Of a stretch of DNA of 64,000 nt, positions 1 through 23,200 are shown one piece after another. The DNA is taken from the NCBI GenBank assembly GCA_003993805.1, contig RSEF01000021.1:3957576-4021575 (forward strand), given 5' to 3'. Source of the DNA: Himantopus leucocephalus. Lineage: Eukaryota; Chordata; Aves; Charadriiformes; Recurvirostridae. Position 1 is the first letter of the stretch. Every line of letters begins with the position of its first letter. The position numbers and the translations under genes were made by a program. The notes beneath the pieces were generated by a model that saw only the letters and a list, made by a program, of their open reading frames with translations, was not told where the DNA came from and ran no database searches.

Positions 1-582
1 CACTTTTGCTCTCTGCAGGAATAGTTCACTAAAGCTAACGGAATACCTCACAAGTGGAAATGTAAGCATGAGCTTAAATTTTGCAGGAACTCCACTGGTA
101 ACTTCCTATTAGAAATTACTTTTACCATAAAGACCACTTTATCTATTCTTCTAATGCCATGCTACACTCTTTCCCAACAGTGGCAATTATTAAAACTCAA
201 ATTAATTTAACTTTGTTACCAAGAAGTCCATTTGAATATTTGTGTAGTTACATGTGCTTTTTTGCCAAAACTAATTACTAATAATACTTAAGATTTTTTT
301 TAATTTTTGAAAGTTAGCTTGAATCTTTGATCTACCACAAAACGGAATTTCCTTAACAATAGAAAACTTCTTAAAAGCAGCAGAAATAAAGATTAGCCTC
401 AGTTTATGGTTAATATTCCTCCCTTTAGTGACATCTCTTCCATCTCTGTCACAGATAACTCCGAGATTCTTTATATAATCAGAAGTTAAAGAAATACTTT
501 GCACGTAGGTCAGAATTATAACCCTGAGTTTCTAAAAGGCAGTTTTTTGTTGCAGTCTTAGAAATAATAATAAAAAAATCTA

Positions 583-1431
583 TTTATTTCCTCATAACAG
601 AAATATATAATAAAATGCAAGAAATTAAAATATTAAAAGGGTTTCTTAAAGAAATACACAGAACCTGCTTCCTTTATCACCAAAATTTTTCAGTGCTTTT
701 TACCTCTGAGCATCTGCAAGTATTTAATTCAACACTCCATTTATACAGTGTATGTGTGTATATTTGCATTTCAGTATTGTCAATACACAACAAGGATGCA
801 ATATTTCCATGTTAAGTTTTAGTAGAAAAATCATTTTTCATTCCTAGCTTTGTAGTCAGAAATAGCTGCTCATCACTGCTTTGGGGCATGGAATCATTTC
901 CATAGTTTACTTCAACTAAACAGATACCAAAGTCAGTCATTTGTTGGGAGAGGAGGGGGTTCCTTCTTCCAGCTCTACGGTGCACACAAACGATGGAGGA
1001 CGCAGGCAGCGTAGAGTAACAAACAACTAGGAATTTCAGTTATGCACCAATTGCATTCCACTGCAGGCAAGCAGAATGCAGTCATGGGTCCACTTTTTCA
1101 CATTATTTTGGCGGGTAGGGAGAAAGGAATCGTTTTCCCACAAGACACTGAAGTTCTTTCTCTAATATAGGCTTGTATGTTATTTGCAGTCAAGGAAAGA
1201 CAATAAAGCCCATGTTTACCACATTATATGATGCTAGGTCCTCTGGTGTGTCAGTTTCTCAGTAAATCAAGGCTTACTGGATTCTCCCCATCATTTTCTC
1301 TCTGCTTCAAGTCCCAGGCTTGGCCTGCCACGAACTCAAAGGAACCAAATCAGCATCAACCGTTGAAGAAACAACCACTTTCAGGAAGAGTTCCTTTGAG
1401 TTACACTAGGTTGGGAGAATAAATGGCCATA
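583..1431 (-). other. SLC35E2B: Probable 3' UTR of SLC35E2, with candidate poly(A) signal
   Basis: Sequence below the TAA stop (1434-1432) is AT-rich with no coding signal. A minus-strand AATAAA hexamer lies at 588-583. Whether the transcript ends there or runs beyond the window edge cannot be told from sequence. Bases 1-582 show nothing else I can support. Confidence 0.45.
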
Positions 1432-12890
<11,459 letters not shown>

Positions 12891-13396
12891 TGTCGTGGTT
12901 TAACCCCAGCCAGCAGGCAGGACCACGCAGCTACTCGTGCAGTTCCCCCCCTTCCCCCCAAAAGAGGGAGAAAAGGAGGGAAAGGGGAAAAAAACTTTGT
13001 GCGCTGAGATAAAGACAGTTTCATAGAACAATATCAGAAAAGGAAAATAGCAATAATAATGCTAATGGTAAAAGAATATACAAGACACAAGTCAGTCTCA
13101 CCATCCGTAAATTCGTGAATTAGCACTCTCCTGAGCAGCGATGGCGAGTACCCCCCCAGCTAACCCCACTTCTATACTGAGCGTGATGTCTGTGGTATGG
13201 AATATTCTGCTAGCCATTCCATTGTTTGGTCTGTGCTCCTTCTCAGCTTCTATGGGAAGCTGAAAAGAATCCTTGAAAAATATAAACATCACCTAGCAAC
13301 AACTAAATCAATAAGCATTACTGATACTCCTTTCATACCACATCTGAAACACAGCAACCACTAGAAAGAAATTCTATCCCTGCTGAAACCAGGCCA
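12891..13396 (-). mobile_element. Solo LTR of an endogenous retrovirus, with 5-bp target-site duplication
   Basis: A 506-bp element bounded by TG...CA and flanked by the direct repeat AAACT (12886-12890 and 13397-13401). Read on the minus strand it begins TGGCCTGGTTTCAGC and ends GGGGTTAAACCACGACA, the two ends of an LTR type that I know as abundant in neoavian genomes. No internal gag/pol/env sequence adjoins it, so it is a solo LTR left by recombination. A 5-bp duplication is typical of ERVL-like integrations, which is an inference on class. It lies about 0.4-0.9 kb from the CpG-island promoter. Confidence 0.85.
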
Positions 13397-13428
13397 AAAC
13401 TCTCTATATAAACTCAGCTTTACACCAT

Positions 13429-13470
13429 GCACAAAAAAAAAAAAAAAAAAAAAAAANAAAAAAAAAAAAA
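13429..13470. repeat. Long A homopolymer tract with one ambiguous base
   Basis: A run of about 42 A residues containing a single N at 13457, 32 bp past the solo LTR. Its true length is uncertain because the assembly flags it. Minus-strand reading frames through it are artefacts of poly-Phe/Lys translation. Confidence 0.9.
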
Positions 13471-14183
13471 TAAAAGCTCAAAAATGTTGCAGGTGTTAGA
13501 AAAACTGAGGCTGATCTGATAGTGAAAAAGCAGTGGCTTGGGGTGCATCTGTCTCTTAAATCTTCTATTGTGCAACACTGGTCACCCAAATATTGCTTCC
13601 AACACAACGAACGCACAGAATTCAGCATCCCAAATAAGCTGTAAATATTAACGCTTGTTCCACTAAACGATGAGAGCATCGAGTTGTTTATAAAACACAA
13701 AGAAACCATCTCCCATACAAAGAAGATGCTAAAAGACTGAAACAGCTTAGTGCTTTCTTGCACTTCAGCTGTATTTCCAGTCACCCGCTCCTCAGACCTG
13801 CCCTCCTCCCCCTCGGAGCCAGCCCCAGGCTGGCACACCCCGTGTTTCCGAGCGGGCCGAGCACCCCGCCGGAGCGCTGCCGCCTTCCCCGCCGAGACCC
13901 AGAGACCTTGAGGGCAGCGCTGCTGTACCGCCTCCCTTTGCGCCCGCCTTATCCGGCTCGAGGCCCTTTCAGAACGCCGCGGCGTCGCGGCAAGGCACAG
14001 CGGGGGGCAGCACCGACATCTTCCCTCCTCAGGGGAAGGGGGGGGGCGGCGGCGGCGGCGGGGCCGCGACGCTCCCTCCCTCCCTCCTTCCTTCCCGCCG
14101 CCCTCCGGCGGCTCTTCCCGCCCGGGAGGGGGAAGTGACGTCCCGGAAGCACTTCCCGGAAAACGAACGCGGCTTCTACAGCC

Positions 14184-14189
14184 ATGTAG
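14184..14189 (+). promoter_or_regulatory. Minimal start-stop uORF (ATG TAG) in the probable 5' UTR
   Basis: ATG is followed directly by TAG, 42 bp before the main ATG at 14226, in context GCCATGTAG. If transcription starts near the ETS/CRE cluster, this codon pair lies in the leader. Start-stop elements are known in other mRNAs to hold ribosomes at the stop and lower downstream initiation. Confidence 0.45.
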
Positions 14190-14225
14190 GTAGCGTTACC
14201 GGAGGGGGACTGCGGCGGAGCGGCC

Positions 14226-17200
14226 ATGGAGGGCGGCGACGACAGGTAGCGGCTTCGCGCCATCGCTGAGGGAGGGAGAGCCGCCCCCGCTCAGCGCTTG
14301 GTTCCGCCCGTATGGGCGGAACCAAGCGCTGAGCGGGGGCGGCTCTCCCCAGGCGGGCGGAACCAAGCGCTGAGCGGGGGTGGCTCCCCGCCTCGTTACC
14401 CGGCGGGGCGCGAGCCGGGGAGTGGGCTGGTCCGCTCTCCCTCCCCCCGCGCACCCGGCGCTGGGTGGTACGGCCCACGCGGGAGGGCGGGAAGCCTGAG
14501 GCGATGGCGGTAATGGCTCCCTCCTTCTCTCCCCCTCCAGCGGCGCCGCGGCCTCCCCGTTGCCCAACCTCACCCCCCGGCACCGGCAGCTCATCCCCAC
14601 GCCCTGCGGCCCCGTGAGTACACCCAGCGCCGCCCCCAATTACTAATACGTATTAAAAGCACAGCAATCCACAGGCGCGTGGTAGCAACAGTGCCATAGC
14701 TCAGCCCTGCCTCCAGGTGACTCCCCAGTTCCATGGGATGAAGCTTTTTTCCCCTCACTGCCAACATCGCAGGAAAGTGAAGTGTTTTTTTGCGAGCGTG
14801 GTGCGTTTTATCTGTCTCCACGATTTAGACTGCCTGGGATGAATGGAAAAAACATCTCTCGCTCAAATCCTTTGCATGTTTCTCGGAACTGTGAACCTCT
14901 TTTTACAGTTTTCTAAAACTAAAGATCATAGAATCATAGAATGGTTTGAGTTAGAAGGGCCCTTAAAGATCATCTAGTTCCAACCCCCTGCCCCGGGCAG
15001 GGACACCTCCCACCAGCCCAGGTTGCCCCAAGCCCCGTCCAACCTGGCCTTGAACACCTCCAGGGATGGGGCAGCCACAGCTTCTCCGGGCAACCTGCGC
15101 CAGGGCTCACCACCCTTACAAGAAAGAATTTCTTCCTAATATCTAATGTAAATCTCCCCTTTTTCAGTTTAAAATCGCCACCGTCATCGTATCGCTCCCC
15201 TCCCTGATCAAGGGTCCCTCCCCAGCTCTCCTGGAGCCCCTTTAGGCACTGGAAGGGGCTGTGAGGTCTCCCCGGAGCCTTCTCTTCTCCAGGCTGAACA
15301 CCCGCAACTCTCCCAGCCTGTCCTCCCAGCAGAGGGGCTCCAGCCCTCAGAGCATCTCTGTGGCCTCCTCTGGCCCCACTCCAACAGGTCCACATCCTTT
15401 TTGTATTGGTGGCCCCCGAGCTGGAGGCAGCACTGCAGGGGGGTCTCCCCAGAGCGGAGCAGAGGGGCAGAATCCCCTCCCTCGCCCTGCTGGCCACATT
15501 GCTGGGGATGCAGCCCGGGATGCGGGGTACGAGGAGAATGTTACTTGGTGAACATTGCAATGTTTTGATAGGTGTGTATGTGGGCACTGGCAATGTCGAT
15601 TTTAGGAGATTAAATTATAACACTGTGGCCCTTGTGAGACACTGAGAAAAAGTAGAAGGCAGTCTGTGGGTATAAACTAGAAAAATCTAGGCTGAGATTA
15701 ATTACAAAATAGATTTCCTTCCTCAGCAGTTCTGGAGTTTCAATTCAATTGTAGAGAGTTTCTCTCCCTTTTCCCAAGGAAAACCCTGCACTTGTGTCAC
15801 TTAGTCAACTTTAATGCGTTTCTTAGGAACAGCAATTAGTTTATACTACATTATGTGTTTAAAAATTCTCTTCCTTTACAGATAAAACCTTGTTCAGAGC
15901 TATCATTTCCTGTGAAGATCTACTTCTGTGTCACTATTTTGTCTCTGCTAAGTGTCATAGGTCTAACCATAGAGACACTTGTTCAACAAACTGAGGAAGA
16001 TTTCACCATTTCTCTTATTCAGTTAGTTGGAGTTGGTAAGGAACATACCGTTTGTATTTTAAAACAATTTTTTTTTTCCCAAAGTAGAAATTAAGCAGCA
16101 ACTGAAGTTTCTTATTTCACTCTATTTGGCCTGATATGTTGCACATAGACTCTTCTGCTAGTTTAGCACTAACAAGCTAAAAGCTAGAGGCTTTTGCCAT
16201 TGTTGCTTTTTCCAGTAGTATTTTAGCGAAAGGATCAGTAACAGGTACGTTGTCATCCAGAATATATTCATATGTGAATAGTGTGAAAAAATACTCAGAT
16301 TTTAGGAAGTTCAGCTATAATTGGCTTTCTTTCTGGTGTTTCATTAGGCAGATGTGGCAATGATTTTGTTTTCAGACAGCTGTCACTTTATGGAAGATAT
16401 ACTGAATGTTCAGCTGTGCCAGAAAGAGCTTACCGTCTCCCATTTTAATGTCTGTGCCATAATATGTGGGGGAATTCAGAGGTGTCCACACCGAGGCTTG
16501 TCACAGAATGTACATCTCCTGACATGAGCCATGCTAATACCCGAGTTGTAGTTGGATTCAAGGCACCTTCTTACATTGCAAGAAACCAAACATACACAGT
16601 TTGATCTGAAACAAGAAAATGTGAAGTCATCTCTCTGCGTTAAGTTTCTGCAAGGATGTTGCTTCACCAGAGGTATTTTAATAAAAGAAATTAAGGACCT
16701 AATTTTTTTAAAAGCTCTCTTTTTTTTGGTCTCATCATTTTTGCAGTACTGGAAGCAAATTCCAAACTTCCTTGGCTATTTTCAATTGGAACTTCAAGAG
16801 AAACTTATGTTTATATTCCTGGGTCCATTTGTACTAGATAGAAATGAAACTTAACATGAAAATAAATAGAACTATAAGTATTTTAGGACATCCTCTTCAG
16901 TGGCTTTAGCAGATTTTGGCTGTTGGCTCACTGGCCAAAACAGCATAGAAAAGAATAGACCCTCTGTGGGTGTAACACCTTGTGTATGAGAAGGACATGC
17001 TAATCATGAGCAGTCATTGCTTTCCAGCTTTCCCCCAGAGGGAACAAGGACAATAGATTTGTTCCAGATTCTATAATTAGACACATACAAACAATACTTT
17101 TATATCCAAAACTCTGGTTTGATTAGAAGCTTTTCACACAGGACTCAGCATATCAACAAAAATCGCAATGTTAGAACAGACCATTGGTGCCTCCAATCTG

Positions 17201-20200
17201 TCACACTGTTTTTGTTAGCAACCACTGTTTTGTGCTTCAGAGAAAAATGAAGAACCTTCATCATAAACAAAATGAATCACATGATGTTATAAATGGGGAA
17301 GTTAAAGCATGCTTGCTAATCTATTTTCCTCCTCCTACCTTCTGTTGATACTAATTAGTATTTGATGCTGCAACACACGCACAGGAAGAAGGGCACGCCT
17401 CTCACAAACCTTTGGTTTAAATCGGGAAAAATAGTGTATTTTTAACACATTACTTCAGATTTCAAAGTTTTAATGTAAAGAAAAGTTGTTGTTTCAACGT
17501 ATTAGTCAGATAACATCATGCAAGCAACATGTTAAAACCATGATTGGCTTACCTTCATATTTTAAGATGTGTAAGCTAACCTCCATAAACATGCCAAAAC
17601 CATGTTTTCTATTGGGTAGACAAAGACTGACAGAACTGATAATAGTTCTTTAAAGAAAAATAGATGGCCCGGCTATAACAATTTCTTGGATTTACCACTG
17701 GAGAAATTTACTTTAAAGCGGGTTTGGGATTTAATTTGTTGAAAAATGTTCACTTACCAAATATTAGGGGTTGTCCTTTATTTCTGAAACGTGCATATGC
17801 TATCTCTGCAAAAATCTTAATGCTCAGAACAAAGTTTGTTTCCAAATGATTTGTACAGACTACTTCTGATTTAGCAGCTGAATTTGCAAAACAAGGAAAT
17901 ACTGTCTTAAATCTTTCAGGTCTTCCTGAGGTCATAAGCATGCAAAAAAATCTCATGATTCACTTTGTAATTTGCCAGTCATTTTCAGTTTTCTCAATCA
18001 CTGTTAATAAAATGGAAGAAGGAAGTTCATTCACTAGAACGTTTGTTTAGAGAAACTGAAGTTATTATGTTACTTTGAAAACTTCTACGACGCTCTGTTC
18101 CCATGTCCCAGCCTAGCAAAACTAGGTTATTTGATGTGTGGAATCCAGGAAGTAGTCCTCTGGAAAAAGAAATCTATTGTTACTTTGTCTATGGTAAGAA
18201 TTAACTAGTGTTTGCAGGAGCATCCTATATAAGAACAAAGCACCGATTCCTGTTTTTATGAAAGGGAAGCCTTTTCCTTATTTAAGCTTTGTCAAAACAG
18301 TCTGGAGTTCAACAGTGACAGCTAACTGTGGTGTTGAGTGGTGGGTTTTGATGTATTTTACAGAAACATAAATCAGAACTTTCCTAAACCGGTTATTTTC
18401 TGGACTATAGTTTGCAGAATGGGGTGTTTCAAAATTTCCACACCAAAAAACCCGACGGTGTTAGGAATCCAGTCTGTCTAAGTTCAGTTCAACACAAAAG
18501 CCTTTTTTGGTGGTCAGACCCACACAAACAGTCCTGTAGAGGTATGTGTATGAGTAGTAAATTCCTTGTTAGTCACTTGAATTACTCTCACTGGGAAGAT
18601 TATGTAATTTCAGTTCTTTAATAAAAATGGTGCTGCTTCATTTAATTTAAATATACTGTTGAACATAGTGTTCAATGTAGTATTAATAGAATAACATACC
18701 ACAGTTTGCAGTTAATTTGGGTCTCTAATATGTTGCCATTTTCAAAGTGTTACTTCACAAGTAATTCAAAAATTTAACAAATCATTTCTTGTATGCTAAA
18801 CACAGGGGAGAGTACTCATTTTACGTATCTGATTCAGGCTCCCTGGTAAGAATAAAGATACACTCGTGACTGAGGAGCCTAGGTTACACGGTCTTGATAC
18901 TTCCATTTTGTCATCTGGATCAAGCATATTGAAAAATTGCAGCATGTGCAATCTGTGTTCACCTGGTAACTTACCTTTCCTTCTTCTTCCCAGTGTTCTG
19001 CGTATACTATGTGACTAGAGGAATCCTGCAGGAGAATCGCCAGGAGCTCGTCGTCTTTGTTCTTTCCATCTTGCTAGTGATGTTTCGTTCCATTGTCAAC
19101 TTCACAGTTCTCTCTGCTGAGCAAAAGCCGAAACTCCTGGTTAGTCTCCTGGTTTTAATTAACTTTGGTTTTGTCCACATCTTGGATTTGAAAATAATCT
19201 TATAAAGGCAAGACATCTGCAATAAGGGCACTGATAACAGAGCAAAATCAGGCTGAATTATTCCTACCATTGAATAACAAGATGTGCACCTCCACAATTG
19301 CAAGTCTGTTTCTCTGAGCTATTCTATGGGTTTCTTTATGGCAGTATCTGAAAGTAACATAAATACCAAAGAATTTTGCTCACACAGGATTACCACAAAA
19401 GATACCCTTCACTTCACCTACTCTACTTCAGATTTCTGGCTATAAGATGGCTGGTGTAAAGTCACATAAATCTAACCTATAAACAGAACTGGAACCTCAA
19501 GTCTATATGCAAGGACATAACCATTAGCCCCACTGCTCCTTAACCGCAGCAATGTGTTTTCAGGAGAGTTATTGTAGTTATTGCTGCAAGGAAACACAAA
19601 GATACAATGTGCTAGGGGAGGTACTGCCATTCCATATTCTCTTGTTTGCATTTCATAACAATAAAATATAATACAAGGATTGTATTCTAGGCATTACTAA
19701 GATTTGTAGTTGGAAGATTTGTAGTTAAACTTCCGCTTGCCGTGCTTCTCAGAAGTCCTTCCCTTTTACGGTTGCATATTTCTCTTTCCCATCAGGCCCG
19801 CTTCGTTTTGATCCTCTTGGTTGGCTCCTTTGATGTGATCTGTGCCATCATCCTCATTCAGAGTCAAAGCATGATGGCCTTTCGAGTGGGTGGTGCTCTG
19901 GAAAGCCTACAGTCACAATACTTCATGCTGAACCTCTGTTTTTCCATGTTGACCTTTGATCTTCAGGCACAGGTATAGAACTCTCCCCCTGGGTTCCCTT
20001 TTTTCCCTCCTATTGGCAATATCTTAGACTAGCTGAGCTGAACTGTTAACTTCCAAGGGCAATCCTGGCTGTACCTTACCTTTTAGATAAGATTAACTTA
20101 ATCATGGTCGTCTCTTCAGGTGTTTGCTATAGGGAGGCTTAGTTAAAATCCATTAAAATGAATATTTTATCATTGTCCTGCCCAAAAGGAGATCTGAAAC

Positions 20201-23200
20201 TTATTTTTGGGAAGTTTGTCCATAAAAACAATTGCATCCAGAAGCTCCAGCCCAACATAGCCTCCTAAAATAAGAAAGGTTATCACTGCACAACACCTCA
20301 GCCTACAGTCTCTTGCCTTCCAGCCATCCTAGCTGTCTCCTACCTTTCAGGAAATGATACTGGGATGGGAGAGGGGAGTCTGACCTAACAGGGCAATCAG
20401 GATGAGACAGCAACCTGCAGTTACAGATAAATGAAGTGAACCCGAGATCTGTTTAGAAAGAGTTTGTACTTCCGTACACTACCCTTCATTCTTACTTTAC
20501 TACCGCATTACCCTGTATTACCTTATGTTTTATTTGGAAGTACGTCTGTCAGTTTCTGAGGAAAAAATTTAGCCTTTAAATGTGTGCACAACTTACTGTT
20601 GCTGGGAGTTCGTGTTAAATATTTTTTGGTGGGCTGTATGGTCTCAGACTAATAATTTTATCAAATCTTTGCCTCTTCTCTTTCAGGTCTGCTTGTGCGT
20701 TCTGCTGATAAGCCTGCATGAGATCACCCTTCTACATAACATCATCTCAGCAACAGGGGTTCTTTGGGCATGCCTGAAGGTGACCATTAGCATCATTGCA
20801 GTAAGTGTTAAGCTAACAGCAACACTAGCAAGGATAATCAACTTCTGAGACTACAAGTTCTCACCAATTATCACAGGCTGGGAAGTCACAGCCATCCCAT
20901 TCTATGTAATGCTGCTAAGTGGAAGGGAGCCAGAATCGATCCCAGCAGAAAACAGGAGCACCAACAATGACAAAGTCAGGTTTCTTATAAATCTGTGTCT
21001 CTCAACTGAGCATACAGGATGAAAAAACGTCACACTATCATTATTCCTTTCTGAGGGACAGTGTTTTATTCTCAGTCCTTGATCACCTAATTTAATGAAA
21101 CCTATAGGATCACAATATCTTCAATATTTCTACCTCTCTGACAAGGTTAGGTGAAACTGGCAACAGTCCTCCAAATTATTACGAAGATGGATATACAGAC
21201 ACAGTGAGACTGCATAGGCCTTATATCCTTAGGAAACCACACCAAAAAGATGAGTGGTCCTTTATTGGGGCAGCTTCTTTAAAGGTGCCTGGCAATTTTC
21301 AGGTTAACATAAGAATCTGTGAACTTGAAATGTAGTTTGTCACGTCAGTCAGACTGAACTTCCTCTGAAATCTTGAGAGCTGTGTTCCAAGAACTAGTGC
21401 AGAATCAGGGCCAAAGTACATCAGATATGCGAGGCTTTTATTACCAGGAAGGACTTTAGGGGGTTTTGGGTTTGTTGTTTTTTTTAGGCTCCTTGGGTGT
21501 TTGCTTTAGCAATTCAGACAAATTCCTGACAGCCAAAATACATGTTTCCAAGTGTTTTGACTGCTTTCCTTGCTAAAAATGGAGCTAGCACCAAGCACCG
21601 TGCTTTTAAAATACTTCAGTAGCTTTAGATGAAGAGTTGCACAGAGTCATCTTTCTCCTGGACGTGGCCACTGACAGCTATCCAACAGGGAAAAGCGGAG
21701 TCAGGACTAACTGTGAGTGTGACACTTAAGAATGCAGATAAGGATATTAAATAGTTTGGTTTCCTCCTAGGAGCTCCTTATATACCTTTGTGACGCACTG
21801 GCTCTTTGCTTTCAGTTAAATTGTATCAAGTGTGGAAAGAAAGCAGTAAACAGAACCATGTCTGTTTTCCTGCTAGGATTAAAAGTGTAAACCTTTCAGC
21901 TACTTTTCCCCCACCATCAGAAACAAAGTTGACCTGACCAGTTGCCATTCATAGATTATGAGTTCATTACTTCTTGTTGATTTGCCTTTAGGCATTAAAA
22001 GAGGCACTGTTTCTTTTAAGAAAAGAAAGAGGTGTTTCAGTTAGATGGTCTCATGTTTTGACATACATGATATTCCTTATGCTTTCATCAATAGCAAACA
22101 TGTTTCTTAATAGTTCAACCAGTAGTAGTAAATGTCCTAGGGATAAGTACATATTTTTGCCCTTTGCTCAAAACTGTCTACATTAGAACTACTTGAAAGC
22201 TACTTTTTACCCCATCTAGGTACATTACTGACTTCTGCACTGGAAGAAGTTAACAGCTTCTTGTCTAACTAAGAAATAGGAAATGTAAAATTAATGAAAA
22301 AATTAGTGCTGTATTTCAGTAAAGGGCAGCACTGCAGGACAGCAGCAACTTAGAAAAGTGGATACATTTCATGAAAGTCTGGTAGGTTTGCACTCAAGGT
22401 AAAAACGATTCTGTCGTAAGCTAGAGCATGTAGACAGTTCGACAGAGGGGTGACAACAGGAACTCCTTTTCCTTACCCTGTTCAGACAAGTTTTTCCACA
22501 ATCAGCTTTTTGCAGGTGATGCAGCAGTAGAGAAACGTGTCATTGTCTTGTTTGGTGCTCTCAGAAACTGCACCTGCTATGAGGTTGTTATGTAAGACAG
22601 GTATGGAGACATACATAATCCACCAGAAAGTACAAGCAGTATAGAAGGGAAAACTTGGAAACGCCTCATACACAGTCCTTTCTGGTAACTGTGGTACCTG
22701 AATGCATAGCTAAACCTCATGCTCCCTTATTTCTGGGTTGATGCACATGCTATTTCACCAGAGGATTATTCATTAATTTTCTTTACTTATATACGTGCTC
22801 TCCCATTTACTTTAGTGGATTTATTTTTCTTATATCCATTATTTTTTTTCTCTCTTTTCCCCCATTAATTACCAATTCTGTCTTTCCCCATCCTCTTGTT
22901 TCTCTCTTTGTTTTCCTTACTCTTTTGGTCTTATCCCAAGAGGAGCACTATGCAGTACTACAGAAAATGGAGACAATAGTGGCAGAGAACAGACAAACTC
23001 CCTTAGGGAAGGGACAACTCCCTTAATGCTTTTTCAGAGGTTCATATATTAACCATTGCAGAAGGATCAGTATTGGTTTGGGGGGGGTGCCAGTATCTGT
23101 GGTTGATCAGATGTGTCAAATCTTATCATAGCACTGGCACAGTCACTGCTTTCGGTCCCCGTGACTCAGCTGTTTTTCTTTCATTCGCTCAGACCTGCCC

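Larger units (their letters stand above)
13790..14620. promoter_or_regulatory. CpG island, probable bidirectional promoter of SLC35E2 (minus) and the unnamed membrane gene (plus)
   Basis: The base composition switches abruptly from AT-rich to strongly GC/CpG-rich here and back after about 14.62 kb. A CRE core TGACGT (14136-14141) is followed by ETS-type CCGGAAG (14143-149) and CCGGAAA (14156-14162) motifs, a common arrangement in TATA-less housekeeping promoters. The plus-strand ATG of the membrane-protein gene lies 70-90 bp downstream. SLC35E2 needs a non-coding first exon upstream of 8263 and no other CpG-rich sequence lies between, so a shared head-to-head promoter is inferred. I found no strong minus-strand splice donor in the island to prove it. 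Confidence 0.7.

Noticed and set aside
13404..13838. 144-codon minus-strand frame
   Set aside because: It runs through the long A tract, which translates as poly-Phe and includes the ambiguous base.
13758..14639. Open frames of 100-147 codons on both strands
   Set aside because: They are artefacts of the CpG island and its inverted repeat; only the short plus-strand exons at 14226-14245 and 14541-14613 join in frame to real downstream exons.
14970..15593. 207-codon minus-strand open frame
   Set aside because: It coincides with a well-preserved CR1 and matches CR1 consensus blocks; it is repeat sequence rather than a host gene.
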